64,000 bases of DNA from Symsagittifera roscoffensis. Lineage: Eukaryota > Xenacoelomorpha > Acoela > Convolutidae. Position 1 is the first letter of the stretch. The number at the start of each line of letters is the position of its first letter. Below the pieces are notes generated by a model. That model made no database searches. It was given only the letters and a program-made list of their open reading frames with translations, and was not told the DNA's origin. Where the stretch lies: positions 6,856,539 to 6,920,538 of the forward strand of contig NC_087070.1 in NCBI RefSeq assembly GCF_963678635.1, read 5' to 3'. Positions 10,693-20,600 of the stretch are shown here, piece after piece. The position numbers and the translations under genes are program-made.

Positions 10693-10989
10693 CTAGTTAT
10701 TTAGGTAAATGTAACACGATTCTCTGATTGATTTAACCAGTGAAATATTGTTTGCCAAAATTTTTCGTTTTTCTTGGTTACTAAACTTAGGGTCAACAGT
10801 TTTTTCAAATGGTACTTTCTTACTCTCAATGAAACTTTTGTTAGCTGGAACATGACCCAGAAAAATATATACAAAACAATCGCAAAGAAATCTAATAAAA
10901 TTTGAATCAGCTCCTGTCAAAATTGATCTGCATTGGTGACTATTGAGCATTTGCTTCAATATACATAATTCTTTCTCTTTCATTTTCAA
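10693..10989 (-). CDS. small Polinton protein of unknown function
   Basis: 98 residues, intact, starting MKMKEKE and overlapping the 3' end of the ATPase by 50 bp. The central segment FIRFLCDCFVYIFLGHVPA followed by a Lys-rich helix (FSNQEKRKIL) resembles the ~100-residue proteins seen in many Polintons and adintoviruses, where an alanine/leucine-rich helix is followed by NGNVPL and a basic region. Role unknown. Confidence 0.55.
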   Translation of the reverse strand: MKMKEKELCILKQMLNSHQCRSILTGADSNFIRFLCDCFVYIFLGHVPANKSFIESKKVPFEKTVDPKFSNQEKRKILANNISLVKSIRESCYIYLNN

Positions 10990-11620
10990 GAGATGTCATA
11001 ACTGCTTTTGAGGATGGTAAATAGAAAATGTTTGGTGATGGTGTAACTATGTTTGACAAATAACGAAGACATTCTGAAATTTTAGGATCCAAGTCTATCA
11101 ACAGATAACCGAAATCTTCTTTCGTTGTCAACTGATACGCATGACGGAGGAATTTGGCATTATTCAATTGTCTGCCTAAATAATCAATTTGTTGAATGTC
11201 TCGAGGTGATTTGAACAAAATTAAGTGAGTTGTATTCAAATCTATTGTACGTGATTGCTTACTTTGCTGAAATAAATTGTGCTTGACATAATTAACATGA
11301 ACATTTTTATGTCGGCCTGCTGTAGCTAATATAACAAAATCTTTTTCATTAAAAATTTGTTCACAGGTATCATCAAAGACAATCATGCAATCCCCTATGT
11401 TATTAACAATTTCAAAGCTGGACAATTTTATAAATTCAATATCAAATTTGTTGTGAGAAACAAAGGGACGGTGTTTGGGCTGATCGTGAAGATAAAAATG
11501 AAATATCTTGTTATACGATGGATAGAATGTACCTTTAAGAAGCATTTGAAAAAATTAACAAGTGTTGCCAGATCTCGAGGACATAAACAGACGATCTTTT
11601 GTTGAAATGATCTTATTCAT
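10940..11620 (-). pseudogene. ATP: Polinton packaging ATPase (FtsK/HerA-A32 type)
   Basis: This pumps genome into the capsid. The body is intact from 11545 to 10940: a Walker B-like strand ends in CMIVFDD, followed by LATAGRHKNVHVNYVKHN, the arginine-finger/sensor region, then SPRDIQQIDYLGRQ and a terminal IFYLPSSKA, all typical of the family. The N-terminus from ATG 11620 reads into a P-loop that is degraded: SGNT where SGKT is expected. An in-frame TAA (11555-11557) directly follows. The P-loop lysine is therefore lost, so hydrolysis would be abolished even if translation restarted at the ATG at 11545. Confidence 0.83.
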
Positions 11621-11622
11621 TA

Positions 11623-11907
11623 TTACAACTTGGGATTGGGTAACATGTAGACAACTGTACGGGATTGAAAGCCAAATGGCAGTCTCGTCACAACTAAGGT
11701 TGTAAAAAGACACTTTTGAAATAGATCAAGAGAGCAAAATGAAAATGAAACCTCCTTGTGTGAAAAAAAAACAACTTCTGCAGACGGAAGAGAAACAGAA
11801 TTACAAAATTTCCAAGATCTGTTTTCGTAAGATAATGACTGTTTGGCACCACCAATGTCTACAAAGTCGCAATCATTGTTCTCGACAGTAGTTTCATCAT
11901 TTTCCAT
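11623..11907 (-). pseudogene. small Polinton membrane protein, frameshifted
   Basis: The acidic N-terminus (residues 1-20) is followed by a WKFCNSVSLPSAEVVF segment. Then, in another frame after a T9 run, comes a hydrophobic helix leading to NLSCDETAIW; the end returns to YMLPNPK. Small single-helix proteins ending in LLPNP after a CED/W motif are common in Polintons and adintoviruses. At least two frameshifts. It sits 3 bp above the ATPase start and 3 bp below the next gene, so all three belong to one compact cluster. Confidence 0.55.
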
Positions 11908-11909
11908 GT

Positions 11910-12190
11910 TTACTGGAAGACTTTTTGCTTATTTGTATCAAGGTTGATAGTTACAACTGCATACCAGTCGCCTTTTTTTCTCTCTGATCTATTGCCGTTT
12001 GGTTTGTATTTTATTATATATCTTGCTATGTTTTTGTCTGTCAGAAGTACCCGAACAAGTTTTCTACGTTTCCGGTACTGATTTCATCTAATAACTCTTT
12101 TGGTAATTTCTCACCTGTTAAACTCACATTTTGTGTGTTTTCTATTGGCAAAAATAATTTTTTGAAATTTTGAATTTTCAAACACGACAT
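11910..12190 (-). pseudogene. small unrecognised Polinton protein, one frameshift
   Basis: ATG 12190 reads MSCLKIQNFKKLF... for ~48 residues, then a 1-nt frameshift near 12045 continues into a basic segment (KYKPNGNRSERKKGDW) followed by a short beta-like stretch ending at TAA 11910-11912. About 93 residues in total. Spacing (2 bp to the next ATG) and strand match the cluster. I do not recognise the family. The pattern of basic loop plus strands would fit a nucleic-acid-binding protein, but that is a guess. Confidence 0.45.
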
Positions 12191-12488
12191 GTTAGCAACT
12201 AGTAATCACACAAGATCAAAAGAAAATGAAAACAATCATTAAATATATTTATTATGATTCACAAAACTTGGCATATATATATATGTGATTCATCATTTCG
12301 GTTCAACAGGCAAATCAACTCCTCGTTCAATGAAAAAAAAACTCATATTTTGTGAATTTGTCATGGTTACAATTAGATTTGAATTTTACAACAAAATGAG
12401 CAGCAACTCTGATAGTGGCTTCAACTAAATGTATTTCCTCAAAGTTATCAGTTTTGACTAATTTTTCAGTTCAGCTGGAAGCTGATGG
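12191..12488. other. AT-rich spacer in the minus-strand cluster
   Basis: No open frame of note. It contains a TATATATATATG stretch near 12275 and may separate two transcription units: cluster genes are nearly contiguous on either side but not here. Confidence 0.4.
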
Positions 12489-13774
12489 TCATTCAAATGG
12501 ATTTGTCTTCTCTCTCCCAGCTGAGGTTGCAGCCCTTCCAGGTTGAGATTGAACAACAGAAATGAATGGCAAAAATCCTGGAGTCTGGACATTGTACAGG
12601 TGAAAGTAGTCAAGGACTGTAAAACATTTCCGTAAATTATCGATTTCGATATCGTTCAGTGTAATTCGTTCGAGTTTTTGCAGGAGAGGTTTTCCTCGAC
12701 AATCTAATATGCCTGTCCGCGTAAGAGTAACTTTAATTCTTGGTGTTAAATTGTTTTCAGGACTCTGATTAGTCATTGAAGCGTAAAACACCAAACTTGG
12801 AGATAAGGTTGTTTGCATCATTGGACAGTTCATTTTGTAACCAATCGAAAAAACTTTGGACTTTCTACGGGTACAATGCTTTAATAATTGATGCGAGGGA
12901 AGTAAATGAGAATGTCGTTTGCAAATAAGTTTTTCTTGACCCAAGAACTGTTCAATCTTTGGGCAGCCAATATCTTCCAAATTTGTCACGGGTAATTTCA
13001 AGTATTCAGCTAATGAAACAGATTTTTGTGTACCTTTAGCAAAAAAATGGGAATTTGGGGTCCTCAAACGAATGCTGTCAAAAATTTGATACAAGTATGA
13101 TGAGTAAGGGTATTCACCTTCATCCCAACGAAGCTGTGTAGAAATTTAGATACCCAATTGTAAGCTTTTTTTCTTCTTTTGATAAATTGTTGAATTGAAC
13201 TGGTGGCAGAAAATGAATTGTATCAATTGTATTAGCAGAGCAAACGAAAAATTCCTTTATGATCAAAGTTTTCTTGCCATATTTAAATCCTTCAATATTT
13301 AAAATAATGAGATGGTTGAAAAACAATTTTTAATTTTTCTTTCTTTGGGTTAACATGACTTTCACTCAACATTCCAACAAACGAAATAACTTTGGTTTGG
13401 ATGCTTTAAGAAATAAGCAAAACGCAATACCTGTCACGTGACCCAGGTAACAGTTTTTTATTGGACAAGGAAAAATATATGTGTACCCAGGACCAGTATG
13501 ATTTTTTTTCTTGCAAATATCCTGCTGCGTCATGCAATATAGCATGTATTCTAAGAAATTTTAATTGTTTCAAGTGTTTGTCGAGCGACGAATTGTCTAT
13601 TCCAATCAAACCACCATATGGTCTGTTTTTCAAAACAAAATTCAAATTAATATCAGCATTCAGATACAAACAAATGGCTAAAAAATACTGAAATCTGAGA
13701 GATTTGTCTGGATATTAAGATTTTAAGTCTATAAAAATTTCATGAATAAGTTTTAAATCGAAAGTTGCACTCAT
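12489..13774 (-). pseudogene. unrecognised ~430-residue Polinton gene, broken
   Basis: Four minus-strand segments from ATG 13774 to TGA 12489 appear to be one protein, because each ends where the next begins in another frame. The N-terminal part has a hydrophobic, well-conserved-looking core (RPYGGLIGIDNSSLDKHL, then RIHAILHDAAGYLQE and YWSWVHIYFSLS). The middle has IEGFKYGKKTL and ANTIDTIHFLPP; the C-terminal part is richer in Lys/Arg and Pro. Breaks are TAA near 13717, TAA near 13406, and frameshifts near 13310 and 13130. It is not one of the standard Polinton genes I can name. Composition suggests a folded protein rather than a fibre. Confidence 0.55.
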
Positions 13775-13785
13775 GTTTACTGAAC

Positions 13786-14595
13786 TCAATATAATAAAAA
13801 AGGAATAATGAAAAGTATCATTTGAAACCTAATTTTCTCTTCAACAATAAATTTCACACATAAAACATCAGTATCTACATCAAGTTTTCCATATCCGCTT
13901 GTCAAAATTATTTTACAATAGGCGGCAGAATGGGGTCCATTAATTGAACTTTCAAATCTTTTTAGAATTTCTGTTTTCATCTCATCTGTTTGAACATGTC
14001 TGCTTTCTGTGTGTTTCTTTGAAACTGAAGTCGAAATTCTTGCGGATTTGTTTGACGTCGACAATGCAGCAGGCGTAACTGTATTATCAATTCGTTTTTG
14101 TCCCCCAACGGCCGGAGATTTCTTGCAAACGTTTTGATTTGGTGAAGTTTGTTTGTTAGATGATAATGCAGAAAGCATTCAATTGGGTAAACGTTTTTTG
14201 ATTGCAGTGAAATCTAACAAATCGAGATTGGCTGCAACAGGTTGTGCTGAATAAGTGAGAGCTAGTTTAGGCTTGTCAAATACCTCACCGTTTCCTTTGA
14301 CATCTTTAGCAGGAGAAACTAAGTATTTGAAGCAAGTGAAAATACAAGGAACACTGAAACATTTTTGGGAAGGAAAAAATTGGTTTAATTGTTCCTCTGA
14401 ATCTACTTGAATCAATATATGGTAATGAGTTTTATTTTCATTCTTGACTGAAAAAGGGCAATATTCAGATTTGAATTGGCTTCCAAAAGCATAATTTTTA
14501 AAATTAGGAATTTTTTCAGTAATAACAAATTTGAAATTTGTTTGAAATTTTTTGAAATAGTTAGGCAACACAACTTCAAACATAGCTTCTGCCAT
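13786..14595 (-). pseudogene. putative HUH endonuclease / replication-initiator-like protein
   Basis: Residues 1-138 carry three motifs in the order and spacing of HUH Rep nucleases: a strand FKFVIT (residues 21-26), THYHILIQV with an H-x-H pair (residues 57 and 59) followed by hydrophobics, and a Tyr in CFKYLVSPAKD (residue 91). An in-frame TGA at 14179-14181 separates this from a Ser/Lys-rich linker and a 130-residue C-terminal part with no helicase motifs. In the family the His pair binds a metal and the Tyr nicks DNA. Standard Polintons replicate by protein priming and do not need such an enzyme. Alternative: chance H-x-H in a viral DNA-binding protein. Confidence 0.4.
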
Positions 14596-14980
14596 TTTGT
14601 AAAGGAAAATTTATTCGATTCGTGCTTGAAATCGTTTGTGTTTGAGGAAAGTTGAGATTTCCTGGCTCGTTTACAGTTAGACTGTGGTTTGTCTTTGTTT
14701 TCAGTAGTATCAGAAATTTCACTTGTTTGCGCTCGGATTAACTTTCCCGATATTAATAATTTTGAAAGTTCTTCGCTGCTCAAGGAAAGTCTTTGTACAC
14801 ATTCAAATTCAGCGCCTTCAGTTGCTTTTTTGAAAACTTTCAGGAATACATAAGTTCCAGTTTGGTCATATGGGTCAATGTAGCACGCACTAATCTTTTA
14901 CTGTTTTCCGAAATATCAAAATAGCAATAGCCAAAATCCTTATCTGCATTTGCTGTAATGCTTGTTTTGGTTTTATTCAT
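14596..14980 (-). pseudogene. unrecognised small Polinton gene upstream of the HUH-like gene
   Basis: ATG 14980 opens MNKTKTSITANADKDFGY. A frameshift near 14890 leads to YIDPYDQTGTYVFLKVFKK and RLSLSSEELSKLL, then a basic patch CKRARK that could be a nuclear localisation signal. The strand-turn-strand then LSxEE pattern faintly recalls PC4-like single-strand DNA-binding domains, which is weak. The frame runs on into the next gene, so the true end is uncertain. Confidence 0.4.
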
Positions 14981-15429
14981 TGTAACGAGTAAATTTTCAA
15001 AGTAACTTGATCCAAAACTGAAAAGAAAGAAATGGTTCCGATTGCTTGTATATGTATGCAAAAGAAAGCGTTGTATCTATTTTAATTTATATACACATGT
15101 ACTTTATGTCGCAAAGATATTGGATTGCAATTTGGTTCAAATGGATAAGTATTTCGTGCATGTACAACTGATAAGAATTTTAATGGGCGTTAAAGGTCAC
15201 AATGTTTAGACGTTATTTTTGATACAAGCTATATGCTTGAATGCAATTTAGATAAACATAGAATTCCACGTCAGGTAACATAAATATTTTACACGCCCTT
15301 CCTTATTAAACTGATCAAAAACTACATAGGAGGTCTGGAAATTTCTAATTTTAGAAGAACCAATCCCTATTTTAATCTCTTAAGGCGTTTTCACAATTCA
15401 TTTCAGTTTCATTTCTTTTCGCGTTACAA
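14981..15429. promoter_or_regulatory. divergent intergenic region
   Basis: This non-coding AT-rich stretch lies between the first minus-strand gene and a plus-strand gene, so promoters for both directions are expected here. I see no clear TATA box on either strand. Position is the only support. Confidence 0.35.
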
Positions 15430-16087
15430 TTGTCCTTTTCTTCCAACTTTTCTTCAAAAATGCCTTGTTATATTATTGCCAGATATTCCAATCACGAAAG
15501 AACAATTTTTTATGAAACCGTTCACGGTAATTTTGTAGCAATAATTAACGAAGAAAAAAGTTTCAATTCTGATGAGTGGACTTGTACACATCACATTATG
15601 ATTCCCGAAATTTTTTTACATTTATTCAGTAAATTTTCCTTAAAAAAGTCAAAGAAAGACGAAGAACTGAATATAAAGTATTTGAGTAACCTTACAAATT
15701 CTGGTAAATATACGGATCCTGACGAGCCTCTTGCTCTTCAGGTTGATATTTCAACTTTTCAAAACCAGTAAAAAATTTTTTTGTATAAATACGATTGTGA
15801 TGTTACTCCGATGTGTGAAAACCAGTTAGAATACTTTGAAGAAACTGAATTTTTTGAACGTTTATGGGGAATGGAATCACCATCAGTAGTTACCGCGAAA
15901 GCTGATCCTTCCCCTGCAGTGTCACGATGGCTTGACAAACCGGGTTGCTCAACTCCAAAGCGTACCCCTGAGGCTACTGTAAGCAACCACATGGAAAACT
16001 TAACGCCTTCTCTCTCTCTCATGCGCCAAAGAAAAAACGGAAGCTAACAACAATAAAGAAAGCGCAGGAGTGTTTGGAGCTTATATA
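15430..16087 (+). pseudogene. unrecognised Polinton protein with SV40-type NLS
   Basis: Reading from 15430 (or the internal ATG at 15460, MPCYIIARYS), a ~114-codon frame meets an in-frame TAA at 15769-15771. It continues in the same frame with an acidic segment (LEYFEETEFFERLWG) and a Pro/Thr-rich stretch to 16047. At a CT repeat (16011-16020) a 1-2 nt shift gives a tail containing PKKKRKL, which matches the classical nuclear localisation signal, then a stop near 16087. It is the first gene on the plus strand, divergent from the virion cluster, a position where early regulatory genes lie in related viruses. Function unknown. Confidence 0.5.
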
Positions 16088-17684
16088 ACTTTGAAACTGA
16101 GGTTGAGTTTTATTGATTTTTGTTCGTTTTTATTGTGTATAATAATTAAACTTTAAAATTGAGTTTGAGTTTATATCTTGTGTTTGTTCAATAATTATCA
16201 GACGATTGTTCTCTGATTAAAAATTTAGTATAAAAACCTTTAAAAAACGAAGTTAAAAAAATCAATTATTTTTTAATTAATTGACTTATTTTTTTTTTCA
16301 ATTAAAAACAAAAAAATATCCGTAAAACTTTCATTTTTTCCACAAATAGGAGTTAAAATTTAACAATGAAGTTCTTATTTACATTAGTGATCTTGAGAAA
16401 AAAGTTGAGAAGCATCGATATATATGCTAATGTTTAGAAAACAAGATAAAAAAATATCAATTTCGTTTTTTAAAAAACTGTGAAAAAGTAATTTTGGATG
16501 AAAACTTAATTTATTATATGTTTATTCATTTAATTATCATGCAATTTAAACCTAATGAAAAATAGTATAAAAGAAAAACCAATTTTTTAATAAAAATATA
16601 TATTTTTTTAATGTTTTTTAGTTAAAAATTTGATTTTTTAATTACAAAAAGGAAAAAAAATGCATTAAAATTTTCTTTTTCTACAAATTGGAGTTACCAT
16701 ATGATCATTGATACTGTTGTCTCTAAAAATGATCAAAATAAAAAAAATACAAGTATTCATCATCATGCTAAAAATTTGAGAAAAATGATAAAAATCAAAT
16801 TTTTAATTGATGACTCAGCGTTTTTTCATATTTCCCGAAAAAATTCGATTTTCAACCAGAAGACGCAATTTTTTATTATGAGCAAGTGGTGTTATTATGA
16901 AAGTGCAATGAGGGGCACGACTAATGAGAATGTGGGAGTAGATGTTTTTTCAATAGTCTTCGAGAAAACGTTAATCCCTTTAATCCCCCCTAAAACAACA
17001 AACTCATTTTTCTTTACAGAAAAGTTTTTTTTCTGACTTTTTTTAATATCGAAAGACAATTGAGACAAACTCATGATGACATGGACCGTGCGACCGCTCC
17101 GTGATTGACATCTTTGATAACAATGCGCCTGGAAAGTTAAAAAACTGTCATTTTTCAGTTTTTGCTTTACTTGTTCATCATTTTAACTGTTTTTGATGCA
17201 AATTTTGACATTTTTATAGGATATTCTGTCCCAATGACAATTCGGATATTTAGAATTTATCATGTGTTGTGACATGCTTAACTTTTATTCACCATCAGTT
17301 TATAACTTGAATTGATAAAATATAAAACTAAAACTTGATCTCTTGGCTCTAAAATCATTTTGGATTAAAATTTAGCTCAAACTTGGTTGTTTTAGATTAG
17401 TTTCTATCGTTTGTAATAATTATTAACGTTTCAAACAACAATTTATCTGTTTCGTCCAATCGATATTGAGTTTGCCAGTTTTGGCGGGAAATTCAAATCC
17501 AATTCAAATTTTGGCGTGAATTTTAATTCATATTCAAAATTACGCGCGCAAAACACGAACCCTTTACTCTGCAATTGGTAGACGAACAGTTATGCTTCCC
17601 ATTTACTGTTGTTTCTGAGTGTAATTTGAGATCACTTGATTCTTTTTCTTTTCCTAAAATCAATAGCCTAACTTATTTCAAAAA
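16088..17684. other. AT-rich non-coding stretch before polymerase
   Basis: Long A and T runs dominate. A 111-codon open frame at 16701-17036 has biased low-complexity composition and no family signal, and I treat it as chance. Nothing else is recognisable. Confidence 0.5.
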
Positions 17685-20600
17685 ATGTTCAAATGCAATT
17701 TTTGTCCACTCAATTATGCAAATAGGAGCAATAGAAGTCGCCATGAGCGTGACAAACATTTTGTTGAAATAGGGTTTATTGTTTATTGATGCAATGAGTG
17801 TTCATTCACGGCTCAAATGCTCTCAAGTTTACAAAAACATATTCTTCACACTCATATTCAACTTGGAGTTGTTTGTGATTATTGTCATTTGGGACTTCAT
17901 TCGTCCAAAACTTATCAGCTCACTTACTAGCAACCCATGGTCTTCCTGTTATAAGAGCTGCCTCTGCTGATTTAGCCACTACAAGTGCCGCTGCTGATGC
18001 TACTCTCGGTGATGTGCATGCTGTCGATGAAGACGAAATCAACGGCACCAGTCTTCAAAAAAGTGAGTCTGCTTTTTTCGGTGTTCTTGAGACGTATGTG
18101 ATCGGCGGAAACCAACCCATGGATGAAAATCAGCCGATTGAGCTTTTGCAGTTTATGCAAGAGAAAAAAGATGAAATTCAAAGGCTCATAATTGATCGAG
18201 TTGCAGAACGACCTAGAAAAGTTCAGTTCAGCGCTAATTTAAGTTTGGTAAAATCTAAAGTAATAAATGATTCTAGTAAAACTGAGCACGACGAGCGATT
18301 GACATTTATGCAAACTCTGATATGAAATCTGTGATGAGCTTGGGATTAGAAGATGACAAGTTTTTTGAAATGGTCGAAAAAATGCAAGCAGTTTTGGAGA
18401 CTTTTGCATCTTATGGAAGCGGTTGGGTTTTGCAACACGTAATTCAAGTTTTTGTTAAATTTGCAAAGTTTTCACCAATCCGTGGGTCATCTTATATTGA
18501 CTTGCTTTTTCGAATTCGAATGTCCCAAAATTTGATAAACATTAGAAATCACGAAGATAATAATTGCTTCGACCTTTGCTTTACCGCTGCTTATAGTCTG
18601 AAGCATGGTGTTGACATACTTCTAACTGATCAACAAAAAGCGAACCCAGCAGCTGCGCGGACACCACCTGATATATACACTGCTGAAAGTGCACACAAAG
18701 CCCAAGGTAATTTTGATTCACCCATGAGTTTCGCTTCAATTGGAAAATTTGAACAACTTAACGACGTGCGGGTAAATGTGTTCCAGTACCACAAGGGAGA
18801 TTTTTTGCCTATGTATATATTAAAACGACCAAAAAAACCAAGATAGCAGCACCCAAACTGAAGCATTTGACATGGACCTGCTTCTCTTGTATGAGCCTGC
18901 AAAGCATCACTATGTACTTATAATCAATTTGTTAAAGTTCATCTGCGAAATCAATGGGTGTAAGTATCGCCCAATTTCACGTTTATGTAGAAACTGCTTT
19001 CACATTAGTTGGAGTGATGAAACTCACGAGCTACACATCCAGTGTTGTAAGGATCATGAACCTGCTCTAGTAGTCATGCCGTCAGCAGAAAAAGGTACCA
19101 ACAGATACGAGTTCAAAAACCTCCAGGCCTTGTGGTTTGTACCACTTGTGATTTATTTTGAATTTGAATCATTTCTGAAACCTGTACATTCTTGTCCTGA
19201 TAATCCATCGCAATCATCACCCGATTTTTACAAAAACACGAAGCTTGTGGGTATTCATTGGCTGTAATTGAACACGGAAATTCACACCCCTACTTCTTTG
19301 ACTATGACAGCTCTAATCAATGCATGAAAAAGTTTCTCAATCAGTTGCATCAATTGGCGAGAAAAATATATGATGAAGGTTTCCTCAATTTCTAGAAAGC
19401 CAAGAATCGTTAAACAAAGAAAACACATCAACATGTTGGATTTGCTGTATACATTTTACCAATGAGCACGAAAAATGTCTTGACCATTGCCATTTTTCTG
19501 GAAAATTTTTGGGATGGGCACATGAAAACTGCAACCTCGCAAGACGAACTGTAAATTTCACCCCAGTCATTGGACATAACATACAGAACTATGACCTTCA
19601 CCACATTTGTCTCGCATTGCATGAATGCGAGCCAACAAGTACAATGAGTGTTATACCTAGCACCGACGAAAAATATATATCGTTAAGCAATGGAGTCCTA
19701 ATTAAAACTATAAAAAGGAAGAACGGATCTGATCAAAAAGATTTTGAATAGCTCAGATTCATTGACTCAAGCAAGTTTTTGAATTCTTCCCTGCAAAAAC
19801 CGGCTAATAATCTACCAGCGGAAAAAATGTCAATTTTGAACAACTATTTTGCAAACGAGACGGAGGAGCAACGGTGTCTGATACGACAAAAAGGTTTCTA
19901 CTCTTATTCATACATGACTAAAAGAGAAAAATTTGCAGAAAAAGAACTGCCTCCTTTGCAAAATTGGTCCGATGTTTTGAATGGAGGAAAAGTTGCAGTT
20001 TCACAAGCGGATCTGCAACATGCAAGGAAAGTTTTTAGAGTGATCAAATGTCAGAACTGGGAGGATTATCACAATTTGTATATCAAGTGTGATACACTCC
20101 TTCTTGCTTGCGTCTTTGAAGAAATTCGACAAATTAGTCACCAAACTTATGGCCTGGACTGTGCGCACCATTTTAGTGCTTCAAACTTAGTTGGAGACGC
20201 CTTTAAACGTATCTGCAAAGACTCGAATGTTCAGCTTTTATCAGACCGCAGGCATCTCGAAATGGTCGAGAATATGATGCGAGGTGGTACTGCATCCGTG
20301 TTCCATTGCCGCTTTTTCAAAGCCAACAACAAAGAATGCCCCGACTTCAACCCAGATCAACCTAGCACCTACGGGTTTATGATCGATGCAAATAACCTCT
20401 ATGGCGGCGTCATGCAAACGGAGAAATTACCGGTGTGTGAATTGGAGTTAGTAGAGCATATAGAAGACGAGGTGGTTGTGAACCAAATCCTCAACATGAC
20501 TGAAGACTCTTTGATTGGATTTATATTGGAAGTTGATCTCGAGTACCCAGAAGAACTGCATGACAATCATCAAGATTGCCTTTTAGCTCCTATTAAAGAA

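Noticed and set aside
16701-17036. 111-codon open frame upstream of polymerase.
   Set aside because: Low-complexity AT-driven composition, no motif, no support from position.
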